64,000 bases of DNA, taken from NCBI GenBank assembly GCA_019914945.1, contig CM034103.1, positions 1,240,001-1,304,000 on the forward strand. The letters are read 5' to 3'. This stretch comes from Typha latifolia (taxonomy: Eukaryota > Streptophyta > Magnoliopsida > Poales > Typhaceae). Shown in pieces: positions 46,397 to 59,152 of this stretch; within the stretch, counting starts at the first letter, position 1; every line of letters begins with the position of its first letter. Under the pieces are notes generated by a model. The model was given only the letters and a program-made list of their open reading frames with translations. It ran no database searches and was not told the DNA's origin. Made by a program: the position numbers and the translations under genes.

Positions 46397-49300
46397 ATGG
46401 AGGTTTCGGATAATTCGAAGGGACTTATCCTCGCCGTGGTATCGAGCGCGTTCATCGGGGCTAGCTTTATCCTAAAGAAGAAGGGACTCAAGCGAGCTGG
46501 GAATACCGGGACCCGCGCAGGTGCGAATGGAAATTGAAAAACCCTAGATCTCGGTTTACCTTTATTCTATCTCTTGGATCTTTCTCTTTTGTTTTCTTCT
46601 TTTCAATTTTCTACTTCTTCTACTAATGGTGCTGAGGTATGAGTAAAAGGATCGGTTATGTTACCAATTCTAGCGGTTTGAGGTCTTAATTAGTCACGAC
46701 TGAGAAAGTCAAGAATGTATATGAATTCTTGGTGATCACTAAGCATATGATTGAGCCACATTGTTACGGTATTAATTTAGAGAAATGCAGTTAGTCGTAG
46801 TAATTTTTTCCAGCTCATTTAATCAAAACAGGGCTTGAGATTGACGAGTATTTAAACAACATAGTGGGGAATTTATGGACTTAAGCAGTTTACTAGAAAC
46901 TATCACTAGACATTACGATGGGAATTCTGAAAGACAAGTGGTGTTTCAAGTGAGCATGACCTTGCAGAAGCAGTAATCTTGAGCACAATTCATATCGCAG
47001 AATTTCATAGGAATCAAGGTAACTACATGCTTGAAATAAGAGATATCAGGCTGACATTGAGATTTTTTTGGTTTGACAAGTGATTATTATAGCATGAGAA
47101 ATTATGCTGATATTCCTTTGAACTCATCGTTTATGGACTTGTGGTGCATGTCTCTTGCCATAATTATTTAAAAACAATAATGTTGATAAAATGTTTCTAA
47201 TTTCAAGTTTGATTTCCATAGAAAAAGGTATTTGCGTATGAGGACTTCAACTTTAAAGGTGTAACAGAAAAATTGTGCAATTTAGTGAATATCATTTGAA
47301 GGAAGGAACTATAGGGACAAAAGAGGCTAATATATATTACAAGTATCATATCAGTAAGTTAGAAATGCACCAACAATTAGAAATACATAAATTTGCATAT
47401 TTTGACATGTGATTTTATGTGTCTGTCTTTGTGTGCGTGGACATGCACATTAATATATGGACAAGGTACAAAATGCTATTGAAAGAATCAAAGAAACATG
47501 AAAAACATGCAAAACTTTCTCCATTCTAGGATTAGGAGGTGGACAAACAATATGCATTATAAGCGTATTCACAATACTGGTACAGCTGATAGAGGATATT
47601 TGCATGTCATTGCATACTGGTACAGCTGTACATGATACAAATTATTCTGATCACTTTTTTCCTTCTTCCACATTGAACATTTTCATTCTCCTGTTTACCT
47701 TTTGTATTGTTACTTAAAATTTAATTTTCTTTTTAATTAGGTGTCGGAGGATACACGTACCTACTAGAACCACTATGGTGGGCTGGAATGATTACAAGTA
47801 AGCTACTTTTGCATAGTTGACAAGAAGATATATTCACGAGCTCCTTAACTAATGTATGTTCTGGTGTATCCTGACTAATAGTGCTGGTTGGTGAGGTGGC
47901 AAATTTTGTAGCTTATGTCTTTGCTCCAGCAGTTCTTGTGACTCCTCTTGGTGCATTGAGTATTATTGTCAGGTAAAATTGGAGAAGCATTTTGTTTCGT
48001 GCGGTCTAGACTTCCTATCATGACTTCTTTCTCATAATAGATTTTTATGACCATATATGTTTGCTTAACTGAACAGTGCTGTTTTAGCACACTTCATGCT
48101 GAAGGAACGATTACAGAAGCTTGGCATTCTTGGGTGTGTATCTTGCATAGTTGGTTCAGTTGTTATCGTTATACATGCACCTCAAGAGCAGACACCAAGC
48201 TCTGTAGAAGAAATTTGGAAGCTAGCCACTCAACCTGGTAAGATAATGAATTGTGGCTTTATAGATATGTTGGTTGTTGCATATTCTTTACTAACTTCAA
48301 ATTACTTCTATATGTTGGCAGCATTTTTGGTATATGCAGGAATCACATTATCACTTGTAGTGGCACTGGTGTTACATTTTGAACCTCGATATGGACAGAC
48401 AAACATCTTGATTTATCTAGGCATCTGCTCTTTAATGGGTTCATTAACGGTAAACAGCACAATGTTTTCCCTAAAAATACACGGTCACACTTGATTGTTG
48501 TACTTCTACAAGCATGGTTGAATATTCTGTTATTTGAGTAGTACAACCTCAATTTAAATTAATTTTCTTGGTGTCTCACAGGTAGTTAGCATAAAGGCCA
48601 TTGGAGTTGCGATAAAACTTACTCTAGAAGGAATAAGTCAGGTTGCTTATCCCCAGACATGGCTTTTTGTCACTGTTGCTGTCATCTGTGTCGTCTCGCA
48701 ATTGAATTACCTGAACAAGGTCTGTGCAGTAGCCTCTACTATCTGCCTCATCTTCTCCTCTTTGTAAATTCGTCTCTTAAATTATCTGGCCTGTCACCTG
48801 ATTTTATAATTAAGATCAATATTATCTGAATCATTCAATTTGCCTGCCGATTTGAATTTAAGGGTCATATCTTTCGAACCATGTAGATGGAATTACTCAA
48901 AATATTTTGATTTTGTTAGTCTAGGCTTCTTCATAAAAAGTGAGAATACTCTTGATAATTAGATAGAGTGTCCTTTTCCCACTCTTTAATTAGAGAACTA
49001 ACTTATTAATTGCTTGGGCCCAAGACCTGAACAAGATATTAAATAGGGAAGTTGCAAATAATAGCTGATATTGCACTGCATTGTATAGTATCTATTATTT
49101 AACAATCATTTAGGTGGTAATCCTGTACTCTCATATTCAAACTCTGCAAATCTCTTTGTTCTCTATTACATCAATGGCATTTTCATGGTTATGCTGTTTG
49201 TGAAATGCATTTTATGTGATTGCTGAGTTTTCTTTGGGCTGCTATCTTCTTACAAAGCTTCAAGACAGAAGAAACCCTTAGAATTAACTGATAGATGATC

Positions 49301-49895
49301 TGATACAGTTTGTGAAGCAATTCCATATGATCTGATCATTTGATGAATACCAGAAATTTCTGCAGTATGCTGAAACTTATCTTTCAGACTTTCACCTTCC
49401 TCAGGCACTGGATACCTTCAACACGGCAATTGTTTCCCCAATTTACTATGTCATGTTCACCACTCTTACAATAGTGGCAAGTGCCATAATGTTTAAGGTA
49501 GCCACCTATATACGTTCACATCTCTGTTTCTTATAAGTAATTTAAGTTATTTGATTAAAGTTTACATCTATCCATCTTCCTGTGGTTGTAGGATTGGTCT
49601 GGTCAAACCATAAGCAGTATAGCTTCTGAATTCTGTGGACTTATAACAATCCTTTCTGGGACAATCTTATTGCATATAGCTAGAGAACAAGAGGTAGCTT
49701 CTGCAGCAGGTAATCTTGATAAGCTTTTCTTTCTTTCTTTCTTTCTTTCTTATGAAGTATATAATTTGAAGTTTCTAAGCTATTGACTTCCAATTCTATA
49801 CAGGTTCGATATCTTGGTACATCAGCATTGGTAGCGATGATCCAATAAAGAACATTGACGACGACTACTTTGTAACACTACGGAGTTCAGATTAA
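46397..49895 (+). CDS. probable magnesium transporter, NIPA family
   Basis: Multi-pass membrane protein of the NIPA family (DMT-like fold), proposed to move Mg2+ in endosomal or plasma membranes. Nine exons: 46397-46520, 47741-47797, 47882-47972, 48077-48237, 48322-48449, 48582-48719, 49405-49497, 49592-49709, 49804-49895. Phases join, giving 333 residues, typical of plant NIPA proteins. The N-terminus [20 protein letters not shown] is the first membrane helix with the family FILKKKGL motif. [30 protein letters not shown] and [16 protein letters not shown] are further signatures. About nine helices can be drawn. The first intron is 1.2 kb. The C-terminus is short and acidic. Transport activity is by family analogy only. 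Confidence 0.95.
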
Positions 49896-51252
49896 TTCTA
49901 CCTTCACCAAATGGATTATAAACATATCTCCAAAGGTTTAGAGCGCTGCAGGCAAATGAGAAGGAGGTCCCCTTTTGCTTATTCTTTTCCTTATATTTAT
50001 TCACTTTTGTACATAAGTGTGTAAATTAGCGCACTGGGTCATTTCCAATGTCATATAAACCAAACGTATTTATCGTAATTATGATTCATTCTTACCTCTA
50101 TCTATTGATGGTACTAAGGGTAAATAATAAATTACCCTTATGATTATGCTTGAAATCAAGTATAATTTATGAAAATTTTCTGCCAAACTGAAGGAAAAAT
50201 ATACTATTTAAAAAAAAAAAATCCTTAAAGGGATTATTCTTTTCTGCCAAAATAAAAATATCAGAATTGCCTTTCTTCTATTAAATTACTTATCATATTT
50301 TATTCCTCAAAATTACATCGAAATACTTTTTGCTCCCCCTTTTATCCTCTCTTACATAAAATTGCAGGTCTCAAATCCTAACTATTTTTAAATACATTTA
50401 TTATATAATAAAATATCTCTATCATCTTAAAAAAATTAATAGAAAATTAATAGTTGTTCAAACAATAAGATAATTATTAGGGAATTAAGATCTACTGAAC
50501 AAGAATATCACTTTCTGTGGGAAAATTGCTTTGTACCTAATAATAAATTTTTTTCGTAAATATCATTTTCCTTTTATATAGTATGATGCTACAGTAATGT
50601 GATGGCTCCTTTGCCAGCCATCTAGTATCACATTAACGTAAATCACAAGAAAAACAAAGAGGTACAAATAAAGGCGTGATATTTAATTTTAGGCATAATC
50701 ATAAGGAGGTGATTTGTAATTTATCATAGTATTAACGGGGACTAATATTACGTCAACTACAAAATAACTCGAATTTGTTATTTTTTAGTAGTAATATTGA
50801 AGTGGATTTAAGAGAATTAGCGAGAATCCTGAGGTAAACACTAAACAATATTAGAAGTCCACCCACTCGCACTCGCTGATTCGACTTTCTGAATCACCAA
50901 TAGAGATAATTACCGGGCGGGCTGGACTTTTCAGACCAACCTAACTTAATTATTTATTCACGGCCAATAGACTTAGTTGCCTAACTAAATTATAACATAT
51001 GAACCTAATTATTTAGCTTATAGTCTATAAACTCTTTAATTATTAAAGAAAAAAATCCCCATTATGAGAATGGTTGGTCGATTAGACCTTGGGATTGTTT
51101 AGCTCACGAAGAAGTCCGAATCCGAATCCAAACCAAACAAGTATCGTTCGGGCCCATGCAGCAGTGAGCAGACCAACTATTAGATCCAACCAACCACGAC
51201 GAGTCGACGACTCCCCCCGCTTCGTAAACCCAGCCTTCTCCTCGCGTCGGCC
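49896..51252. other. intergenic between NIPA and BRE genes
   Basis: NIPA 3' UTR, AT-rich DNA, then the BRE 5' region close to 51253. No gene was recognised. Confidence 0.5.
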
Positions 51253-54200
51253 ATGGCCTCCGATCCGCCTCTCGCTCCTCTCATCGCCGCGCAGCTCAGC
51301 TATCTCCTCTCCCATTCCCCTCTTCCCATCAAAGTACTCATCGCCATCACCGTCTCTCTTCTCCCTCCCCCTCGCCCTCTTCTCCCACAATTTTGAATCC
51401 GATTCTGTTTTCTTCGCAGGTCGATCAGATCTGGTCCGGTTGCAAGAACGGCCGCTACTCCGATCGATTCACTCTCCTCATCCCCTTCTGCCTCGATTAC
51501 GTCAAGTGTAAGCGCTGACCTCATTCGACTTCTCCGAATTCCTGATTTGTTGTGCGAATTCTTCCGATGCCCATCTAATTGCAGGGGACGTGATCTATAA
51601 CGCCCTATTCCCCTCGATCGCCCCAGATTTCGTGTTTGCGGCGGAGGAAGAGGGATTCAACCCTCTGTTCATCGTCTCCGGAGGCGGCGGCGACGGGGGA
51701 GGGGAGGAGGAGGGGCGGATGGTTAAGAGCTGTTTGGTAGATTGGGACAGCAAAGATCCCTCGAGGTTGCTGGCTCTCGTTCATGAGCTGAGGTGCGTGC
51801 TCTTTGAGATGCCGCAGCGTTGTCAAAGAAGCGAATTTGAGTTGCTGACTGATGCTTTGGTTGCAGGGAGTTGTACATGCATTACCAGAAGAAGCGAGTA
51901 GGGGAGCTTGACGACGCAAGATTAAAGTTTGAGATGAGCACCGCTCTTTCTAGGAAGGTAAAGCTCCCGTGCTTCTTTCATTGTTATAAGAAAGTGACCG
52001 TAAAGTAAAAGTTTTATGGTGATTTTGAAATGTGAAAATGTCTAGGATTTCCACTGATAATTGGATACGATTAAGGTAATAATGTTAGCTAGTCATTGAT
52101 TATTTTGCCAAGTACAAGTAGAAAATAATTTGTTAAATTTGGCTAAACAAGAGGAAATTTTAGAGCATAATTTAATTAATTTGTAATTTCCTTGACAAGT
52201 GACGGTTTTGCAGATTGGGCCATTAGAAATAAGCATCCCTTAGCATTAACCATCTAAATGGCATCTCAGAAACATTGCTATATTATAATATGCACCAAAG
52301 TTTTCTCTTATATTCTGAATTTCTCAGTTTATTTCTGGTTCGTACAGATATTTTCTTTAACTTAACTCTGACAACTAATGAGAAATAGTATGCCTAACTT
52401 TCTTATATGCAACAGGGGATTGAAGTCGGTATGGTTTCGTTACCTGATAGAGTAAGCTCTTTGAAGGTCCAAGCTATCAATTTTTCTAATATAAAAAAAT
52501 GCATTATCATTCTCTTTTTTTTGTGCTTCTACATTTGACTTACTTTTATATTCACATATAGCCAGAGGAGGTGAAATTTGCTGTACCTCTATTGGATCTG
52601 GACTTCAATAAAATGGTGCATGGTTGCCCTTGGAAGCATCAACAAAGTATACATTTACAGGTTTTCTCTTGGTCTAGTATGTTTAGCCGACACATTAGAT
52701 ATTCCATTTAGAGATGCAATGAAGTACTTATTTGAATTATTAAATTGAACTCACATATGCTACAGTAGATGCCCTAAATAGGTGTACTCAAGCTGTTCAT
52801 ATAGACAATGAGTTGCCACATAAATCCTGACAGAAAGTATGCCTCTATCTTTTGAGAAGGAATGGTTAGTTACAGCAGCAATAAATTGGTTCAATTTCCT
52901 TCACGATTTTCTTGAAAAATATCCAGAAGTTTGTCATCCAGTGTTTGCGTCTTGTTTTTAAGCTATGGATTTAGACATTCAGCTAGGATTTTGATATTGG
53001 CATTCCAGTTCAAAATTGCAAGTTGGAATTATTTAGACAATTTTGGGGAACACGGTCTTCATTCTACATTTGCCGCCTCTCTTCTCTCTTTGGTGAGAAA
53101 ATCAATTGCTCACTTTGACAACTTCTCTCTTTTATGGTCCTCTTAATAAGTAAAGTTTTGAATGATATTTTATAAGTAGTAATAAGTTTCATTCTTTTGT
53201 GTTTTACTCAATCAAGTTCTTTACCTTACTCCTCTTCCTAGGTCTCAGTTTTAACCTTGCACCTCCGAGTTTAGATTGTGTAGCACTTAACTAATGGATA
53301 GATTTCATTCTAAGGAATCTCTATTTATGTTTATTCCATCCTTTGCAACATGACCAATTTAAAAATTTGCAATCTTATAATTAAATATGAGGCCCCCTTC
53401 TATGGAAATTTTCTATATTTCAACACCACCTAATGAAGGATTCCAAAATAGATTAGGAATAATCCTTCTGAAATAGGTTCTTTCACAATTTAGTAATTAT
53501 TGGATGTCTTGATAGATTAATTTATTGATGAATGCATTCATCTAAATTATTTTTATATTTTGATTATTGCATCATGCAGGTTGTTTTTCCTGTTAGCAGA
53601 AGTTATTCCTCCATTCCTCCTGCCCCACGAATTAAATTAGTTTCAACTTCAGATCTGAAGGCACTATTCTCTATAGAAGATGTCAAACTCCCGTCATGGC
53701 TAGATGGGATGTAAGTCAATTTGATAAATAGCCTGATCAATGCTGTGTATTTCTTCTCTTTATATAAACATTTACTGCTCTCCCTTATGTGAGCTACTAA
53801 TTCTAATACATAACTTTTTGGCTTTTTCCCCATTGGCTGATGTTTTGAAAATAATCATTTTCTCTATGCTGTGATTATATAAAGGTGCATGGCAGAGTAT
53901 CTTCCAACTTTAGAAGATAATCTTAAAATGCAGGTCAGTTTATTTCTGTGTTTAAAAAAACAATAGCATCTGTAATGTCATTCATTGGTCCAAATAGAAA
54001 ATTGAAAGCAATGATCTCCACTCATTCATTATAAATGTTAAAGTTATCTATATAGCTAATCTTCTAAATAACTTGTTGAACCATGTCAAAGGTTGTTGAG
54101 GCAGTTGCATCTATTGGTGCTAGAAGACGTTTTATCGAGGCTTTAGCTCCTCATTTTGGACGTCCTATAGAAGCTGATCCGGTCAGTCTTCGGAAATTCT

Positions 54201-56294
54201 GGTTTTAAAATTCTTGTCTATTTCCTCTATAATGACTATGATCAAATTCACACATCAGGTTTTCTGTCGGAGGGTCACGGTGCTTGCTGTCTCTGGGGTT
54301 TTTACTTTTCTGGTATGTCACACAACTTTCCACTTCCTTTATAATGCCCAACATTAATGGCATGTTGCCTTCTGGATTAGATAGATTAATGTGAAGGGCA
54401 TAACAATATGTTAGTTGTTCATTTGACCTTTTCTGTCAAGTGTTTAGGTGGTAAGAGAGTGACAGTTAGGAACATATGACATAGTTACATGTCTTAATAG
54501 TATATGTGTATATGTAGTAGACATAGTTATAACTAATAAATGGGGAGACCAATTTCCCAGTTAATCTTATAAATCCTTTCTCGGTTACTCTGGCTCCCAT
54601 TCAGAATTCAGAAGTTGATATGAGATTGTCAGCCTACATAGTGCAATGACTCTGGGCACTCAATCATGTCAGTGCAATGACTGACATGATGGATCTCTAT
54701 AGACCTGATTTTGCTTTCTGTCACCATAACAGTGACCAAAATTCCTTGTAAAATCAGTGATTTTATATATATTAGTGAAATTTAAGTTAGAAGTTTCTCT
54801 CATGCTTCGACCATGGATTGCCCAGGCACAAAATAGAAATTGATAGAAAATCTTTAACCTACATGGCCAAACATGTCAGTGCAGTGACTGTCTTGTTGGA
54901 ACTCCTTTCAGAATCTGCTACGTCTTTAAAAACGCTATTGCATGTTCATTCTCTCAATGTTACATAGGTCTATCGACATGGAATCATGTGAAACAAAACT
55001 TCTCAGTTGGTAATTCAGAATACAGACTGAAGTTTCAGCCGATCCCGAAATGGATCACTCCCACTCTGAAACAAGCCTTTTGATTGGTTTCAAGCCGGTT
55101 TCAGCTAGATCGGGCCAAAACCGACCTGAAACTTACTAGTGCTAATGGGTTGGATCGATCCAAAACCATATTAATCTCTCTCTCCCCTTTGGTTAGGGTT
55201 TTCTTTTTTCATCTCTCTCTTTCTCCTCACTATTGCAACTCTATCTTTGCTGCTACAGTAGCTGAGAGAGAGAGGGATGGGTGATTTTTTTCCTATTAAT
55301 TTTTAGGATTTTTCTACATTTTATGACATTTTTAGATTTTTATATAATTTAAAAATAGTCCGATACTAAAACATCTGATTCGGCCGATAGATATTGTTTT
55401 TCCAAGCGATCGATTCTGAACCCAAAATTGATATTTAGAACCTTGGTTCAGAAAGAAGGAAAGAGTATATGGATTTTAAGGTCTAAAATTATTAGCTTAT
55501 CCATACTTTTCTGTAAGATACTGCCTTCTGGTGGATTGTTTGTAACATTTATCTATTCTTTTGAAGTCATACAGTGACGAGTCCCTATTATTTCACATTG
55601 TGTGCTGAATGTTGCAATTTCAGGTTCACTTTTCAATTCCCGTTCAGTTCCCTAAGCTGCAACCTGTCTTGACACTGCAAAGTTCTCAGGTATCTGTGTT
55701 AATTTCTCACCGGTCAATTTTCCTTAGTTACATATACACATATTTGTCTAAGTTGACTAAGGAGAACATCTGAGAAGTATACCCATGTCTAGAAAAACTG
55801 TACATACATAGATGTTGAGAAAGATTGCATATACAGTGAGCTGACGGCAGGTAGTTAGGTCATTGCTGCTAGCTCCCAACATTATAATTTGTTCATTTTG
55901 CACATAGTGTAGAATTAAACTTGCCTGCACAAGTCCAAACAACTCTGAATAAAATGAAATAAGATCAGTCCTACATGATATCTTAAAGTCCCTTAATTCA
56001 ACATTTATCTTTTCTTTTACTACAGAGAACCAATAGTTCGTTTATGCTTTCATGTGCAGCATTTCAATTCTCAAGGCACACCTGTTATGTCACCTCCTTT
56101 AAATGATTATCCATGGAGCCCTAGATGGGACCAATCGCAGATGGTTGAACGCATCTTGTAAGTGTCATGCCGGTTTCCTTTTGATTATTGCTTCGAAAAA
56201 CCTTTAACTATGTTAAGATTGCAGCGAATTTCTGGTCGACGAGTGTTTGAATTTCAAAAAGTACTGCAACGATGCCATACCTCAGCAACAATAG
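51253..56294 (+). CDS. BRE: BRISC and BRCA1-A complex member 2 (BRE/BRCC45) homologue
   Basis: Scaffold of the K63-specific deubiquitinase assemblies BRISC and BRCA1-A (partners BRCC36, MERIT40), with UEV-like ubiquitin-binding folds; in plants linked to DNA-damage response. Thirteen exons: 51253-51333, 51420-51507, 51585-51792, 51867-51957, 52416-52451, 52562-52660, 53580-53710, 53885-53933, 54092-54181, 54259-54312, 55624-55689, 56060-56157, 56225-56294. All phases join, giving 386 residues; human BRE is 383. Recognisable parts are DRFTLLIPFCLDYVKWDVIYNALFPSIAPDF, VPLLDLDFNKMV, FPVSRSYSSIPPAPRIKLVS and the C-terminal FEFLVDECLNFKKYCNDAIPQQ. An acidic glycine insertion (about residues 85-97) is lineage-specific. 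The last exon joins through a split Phe codon; reading past the donor would truncate the tail. Confidence 0.93.
54663..54690. repeat. perfect 11-bp inverted repeat (hairpin) in a BRE intron
   Basis: ATCATGTCAGT (54663-54673), a 6-base loop, then ACTGACATGAT (54680-54690). It lies in the 1.3-kb intron between exons 10 and 11, which also holds repeat-like sequence. Function unknown. Confidence 0.85.
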
Positions 56295-57130
56295 CAAGAC
56301 GCTCTACAGTACATTCCTTCAAGTTGTTTTGAACCATAGCCCGATTTTGGTGCCGATCATAGAAGGTCAATTGGAAAAAATTGAAAGTAGCCAGGACTAG
56401 TTAGTTTGGAGAATGGAAGCAGTTCTAAGATTGCAAGATGAGTGTAGCATATTGGTCCTGCTATTCCTTCAAATTTTAGCCAAAACCATAGCCATGGTTT
56501 CCAAGGGAATTGATTGCCCATCGAATCACGGTTATATTTCCCTGTTCATTCGTTTGTATAGTATTTGTATCCATGTCTCGAGAACTCTCTTCTTTTTTCT
56601 CTAGGGATAGTGCCGGTAGTTCTTCTTGTTCTGGCATTACGCCATTTTGAAAGTGGCAACTACTTGGAATGATAGCATTTATTTCCTTTCCCACCTCGTA
56701 AAACAATTGACGATCATAACTCCTGCGCAGGCTGTAAACTACCAGAGTAATTGCCATCATTTTAAGGATTTCCTGATGACTATTTGGAGTCTCGCAGATA
56801 CTTTTCCGTGCATCTGCCTTGAAACGCTTGCTTTCTGTATGGATTTCTTTCAAATTTAATTGCTCGTTTAGATTTCATCAACTCATAAACACTCTTTGTT
56901 CTTAATTTTTATACACTCTTTTACCTTATTAACATTTTACTTTATAAAAAAATAACTTGACGGGCCTTAAAATTTGGAAAAATATACATGTAAATTACAT
57001 CTTTGGAGATGCCATGGATTAAACATCTTAAACAACATCATTATAACCGGCCTTTCCAATAAATGCATTCACGCCATGTGTTAGTGCACGTTAATTAAAC
57101 TGCGCTCTCTGGCTCACCGTAAACCACTCA
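56295..57130. other. BRE 3' UTR and flank
   Basis: The sequence after the BRE stop is moderately AT-rich. Open frames at 56413-56604 and on the opposite strand lack family support. No gene was recognised. Confidence 0.45.
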
Positions 57131-57177
57131 AAACCCTAACCCTAACCCTAATTCTAACCCTCAGATAGCTATAAAAG
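57131..57177 (+). promoter_or_regulatory. telo-box array and TATA box
   Basis: Four adjacent AACCCTA-type units (57131-57160, one with a substitution) are followed by TATAAAAG at 57170-57177. In plants telo-box plus TATA arrangements drive snoRNA clusters and translation genes. No protein gene follows clearly, so a non-coding transcript is the best guess. Confidence 0.6.
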
Positions 57178-57400
57178 CCACAAGGAGTGCTCCCCTTCTC
57201 CACCTTCTTTCCCAGAGTTGCCGCCGTTCTAAATCCTCATCCCTCTCTTAAAATAAGAAAGCTCTTAAATTTCCATAAGATTATTTTTTTTCTCCCTTTT
57301 ATTATTCTAAAAGTTGTCTTCTTGTTTCCTTGTAATCTCTCTCTTTCTCTGATCTTATTTTTATATTTCTTATTATACTGCTATCTTTTGGGGGGTGTAA

Positions 57401-57487
57401 TTGCTATGATGACGTTATTTGCAACAAAAGAAGCAGGCTTTATATTAAGCAAGCACTGTTGCTTATCTTCCATGACTCTGATGCATT
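57401..57487 (+). ncRNA. possible C/D-box snoRNA
   Basis: ATGATGA (57406-57412) fits box C (RUGAUGA) and CTGA (57478-57481) fits box D. The boxes are 65 nt apart and the flanks (AATTGC and GCATT) can form a short imperfect terminal stem. It lies about 230 nt downstream of a telo-box/TATA promoter. No guide target was assigned and box D'/C' are not clear, so this is tentative. Confidence 0.35.
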
Positions 57488-58807
57488 CCTTCTCCCTTTC
57501 CCTTCACTTCTTTTTTTTCTTTTTCTTTTTCTTTTATGTTAATTCTATAGACTTTATACTATTACCACAACTTTTTTGAGATAATTTTGATCCTTAGTTC
57601 GTATTTGGTAGAATAAGAATGATTTTTATATTAGTTTTTTCTTTAGTTCGATGTCAATTCAGTACTTTATATTTAAAAACAAAATATAATTATTATTTTA
57701 CCTTTAAAACGATTTCACTTTAATTATAAATAAGTGGAGGTATTTACCAATCGATTTTAAATTAACTCCTTTCATTTAAATACTTAATCATGGTCCGATC
57801 AAATAATACTCATTAGTCAACTGTTAGTTAAAAATGATAAAAAGAACTTAAATCGTATCAAATAAATTTATGTTTCAAAATTCTATATTATTCAATTCAA
57901 TACTTTACCAGAAAACCCCCTGGAAAAAAAAATAAGAAAGGGAATAATGGAAGATGGCAAATTTTAACTCCCACAACTAATTTATTCATCGTTCGATTTG
58001 CCAAAAAACTATTTAATAAAAGTAAAAAATAAAGAGCCATGAATATAAATATATTTATATTTTTCCAGTTCATAGCTAGTAGTATCTAGCTCAAAGAATA
58101 CCAGTAAACTTTCAAATCCTTTTATCTAGACAATAAATTAAATAGTGGTTCATTACTCAAAAATTTTCTAGACGTATCTGAAATCGTATCAATATTCGAG
58201 TAGTTCATTCAACTACAAATATTTGTTTTAAGATAATATTTAACTAAATATCTATATCTCAATCTTAATTTGAAATATTATGAAAAATAGTGAACATAAA
58301 AAAGATTACTTCGGTACATCATGGAGAAAAGAACAAAAATACCAGGAGAAAAGAACAATGGAGGAAAGAACAAAAATAAGGATATGATTTTACTATTATC
58401 TAATCTGTATTCTGTTCATTTATGGATTCTAGTTTAAACAAACATACACAGAATGATTAGATTACAAAGATCAAATGAAATCTAGTCTGGCAGCAGATAA
58501 ATAAACTTTGCCATTAACTACATATTTACTTCCGTCGTATCGAGGGCTATCGAATATTTCATAATCTAGATATAGAAAATTATTTGATGATTTAGTTTGG
58601 TTGATGACTCCATAGTGTACGATAGTTCGAAGCAATAGTTTGACGAAGAAGTATAAAATTTAAAACCTAAGTATAAAAAAAATGAAGCTCATTTGCTCTC
58701 ACCATTCAAATTCTAACCTAACTAATATTCACTATTATTATTATTATCCCAAATCTCCTATTGCGATCGGTTGTAGATTTTTTGTTCAGCCGTCTTGCTC
58801 AGCTCGA
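57488..58807. other. intergenic, AT-rich
   Basis: No gene, RNA or terminal-repeat element was recognised. A few short imperfect direct repeats of AGAAAAGAACAA type occur near 58325-58375. Confidence 0.5.
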
Positions 58808-58992
58808 CGACACGTGTCATCCGTTACGGTACCCAAAGCAAGAGACAGAATTAACCCATCTCACTCCCCTCTCGGTATCACCCACTCGCCCCCCACTCCC
58901 TCCTCTTCTTGAATATTTAGGAAATAATTAGAGGGCTAAAATAGAAAAAAAAAAAGGCCCCAAGACCTATCTCCATCTTCGCGACACGTGGC
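58808..58992 (+). promoter_or_regulatory. two G-box/ABRE motifs upstream of the DLNxxP gene
   Basis: GACACGTGTC (58808-58817) is a palindromic G-box and GACACGTGGC (58983-58992) is an ABRE-type G-box. Both lie within 350 bp of the start codon, with TTATAA at 59024-59029 as a TATA-like box. This suggests bZIP or bHLH control, possibly by ABA. Confidence 0.6.
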
Positions 58993-59152
58993 GCGTCCTC
59001 AGGCGTGCGCCGTGGGTTTTCCCTTATAACCTCAACAAGTCTCCTCTCCCCTTCCTCTCTCTCCAATCCCCACTTCCTCCCTCTCTCTCTCTCTAACCCT
59101 CACCATCTGCACTAGTATTCTTCTCTCTCCACCGCCGCTGCCGCCGTGTATA

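Noticed and set aside
45917..46491. Overlapping Ser/Arg/Glu-rich frames upstream of the NIPA start
   Set aside because: They arise from the (CT)n leader and GC-rich UTR; none matches a family.
57187..57579. 130-codon frame downstream of the telo-box promoter
   Set aside because: The translation is Phe/Leu/Ser-rich from pyrimidine tracts and has no domain; a non-coding transcript fits better.
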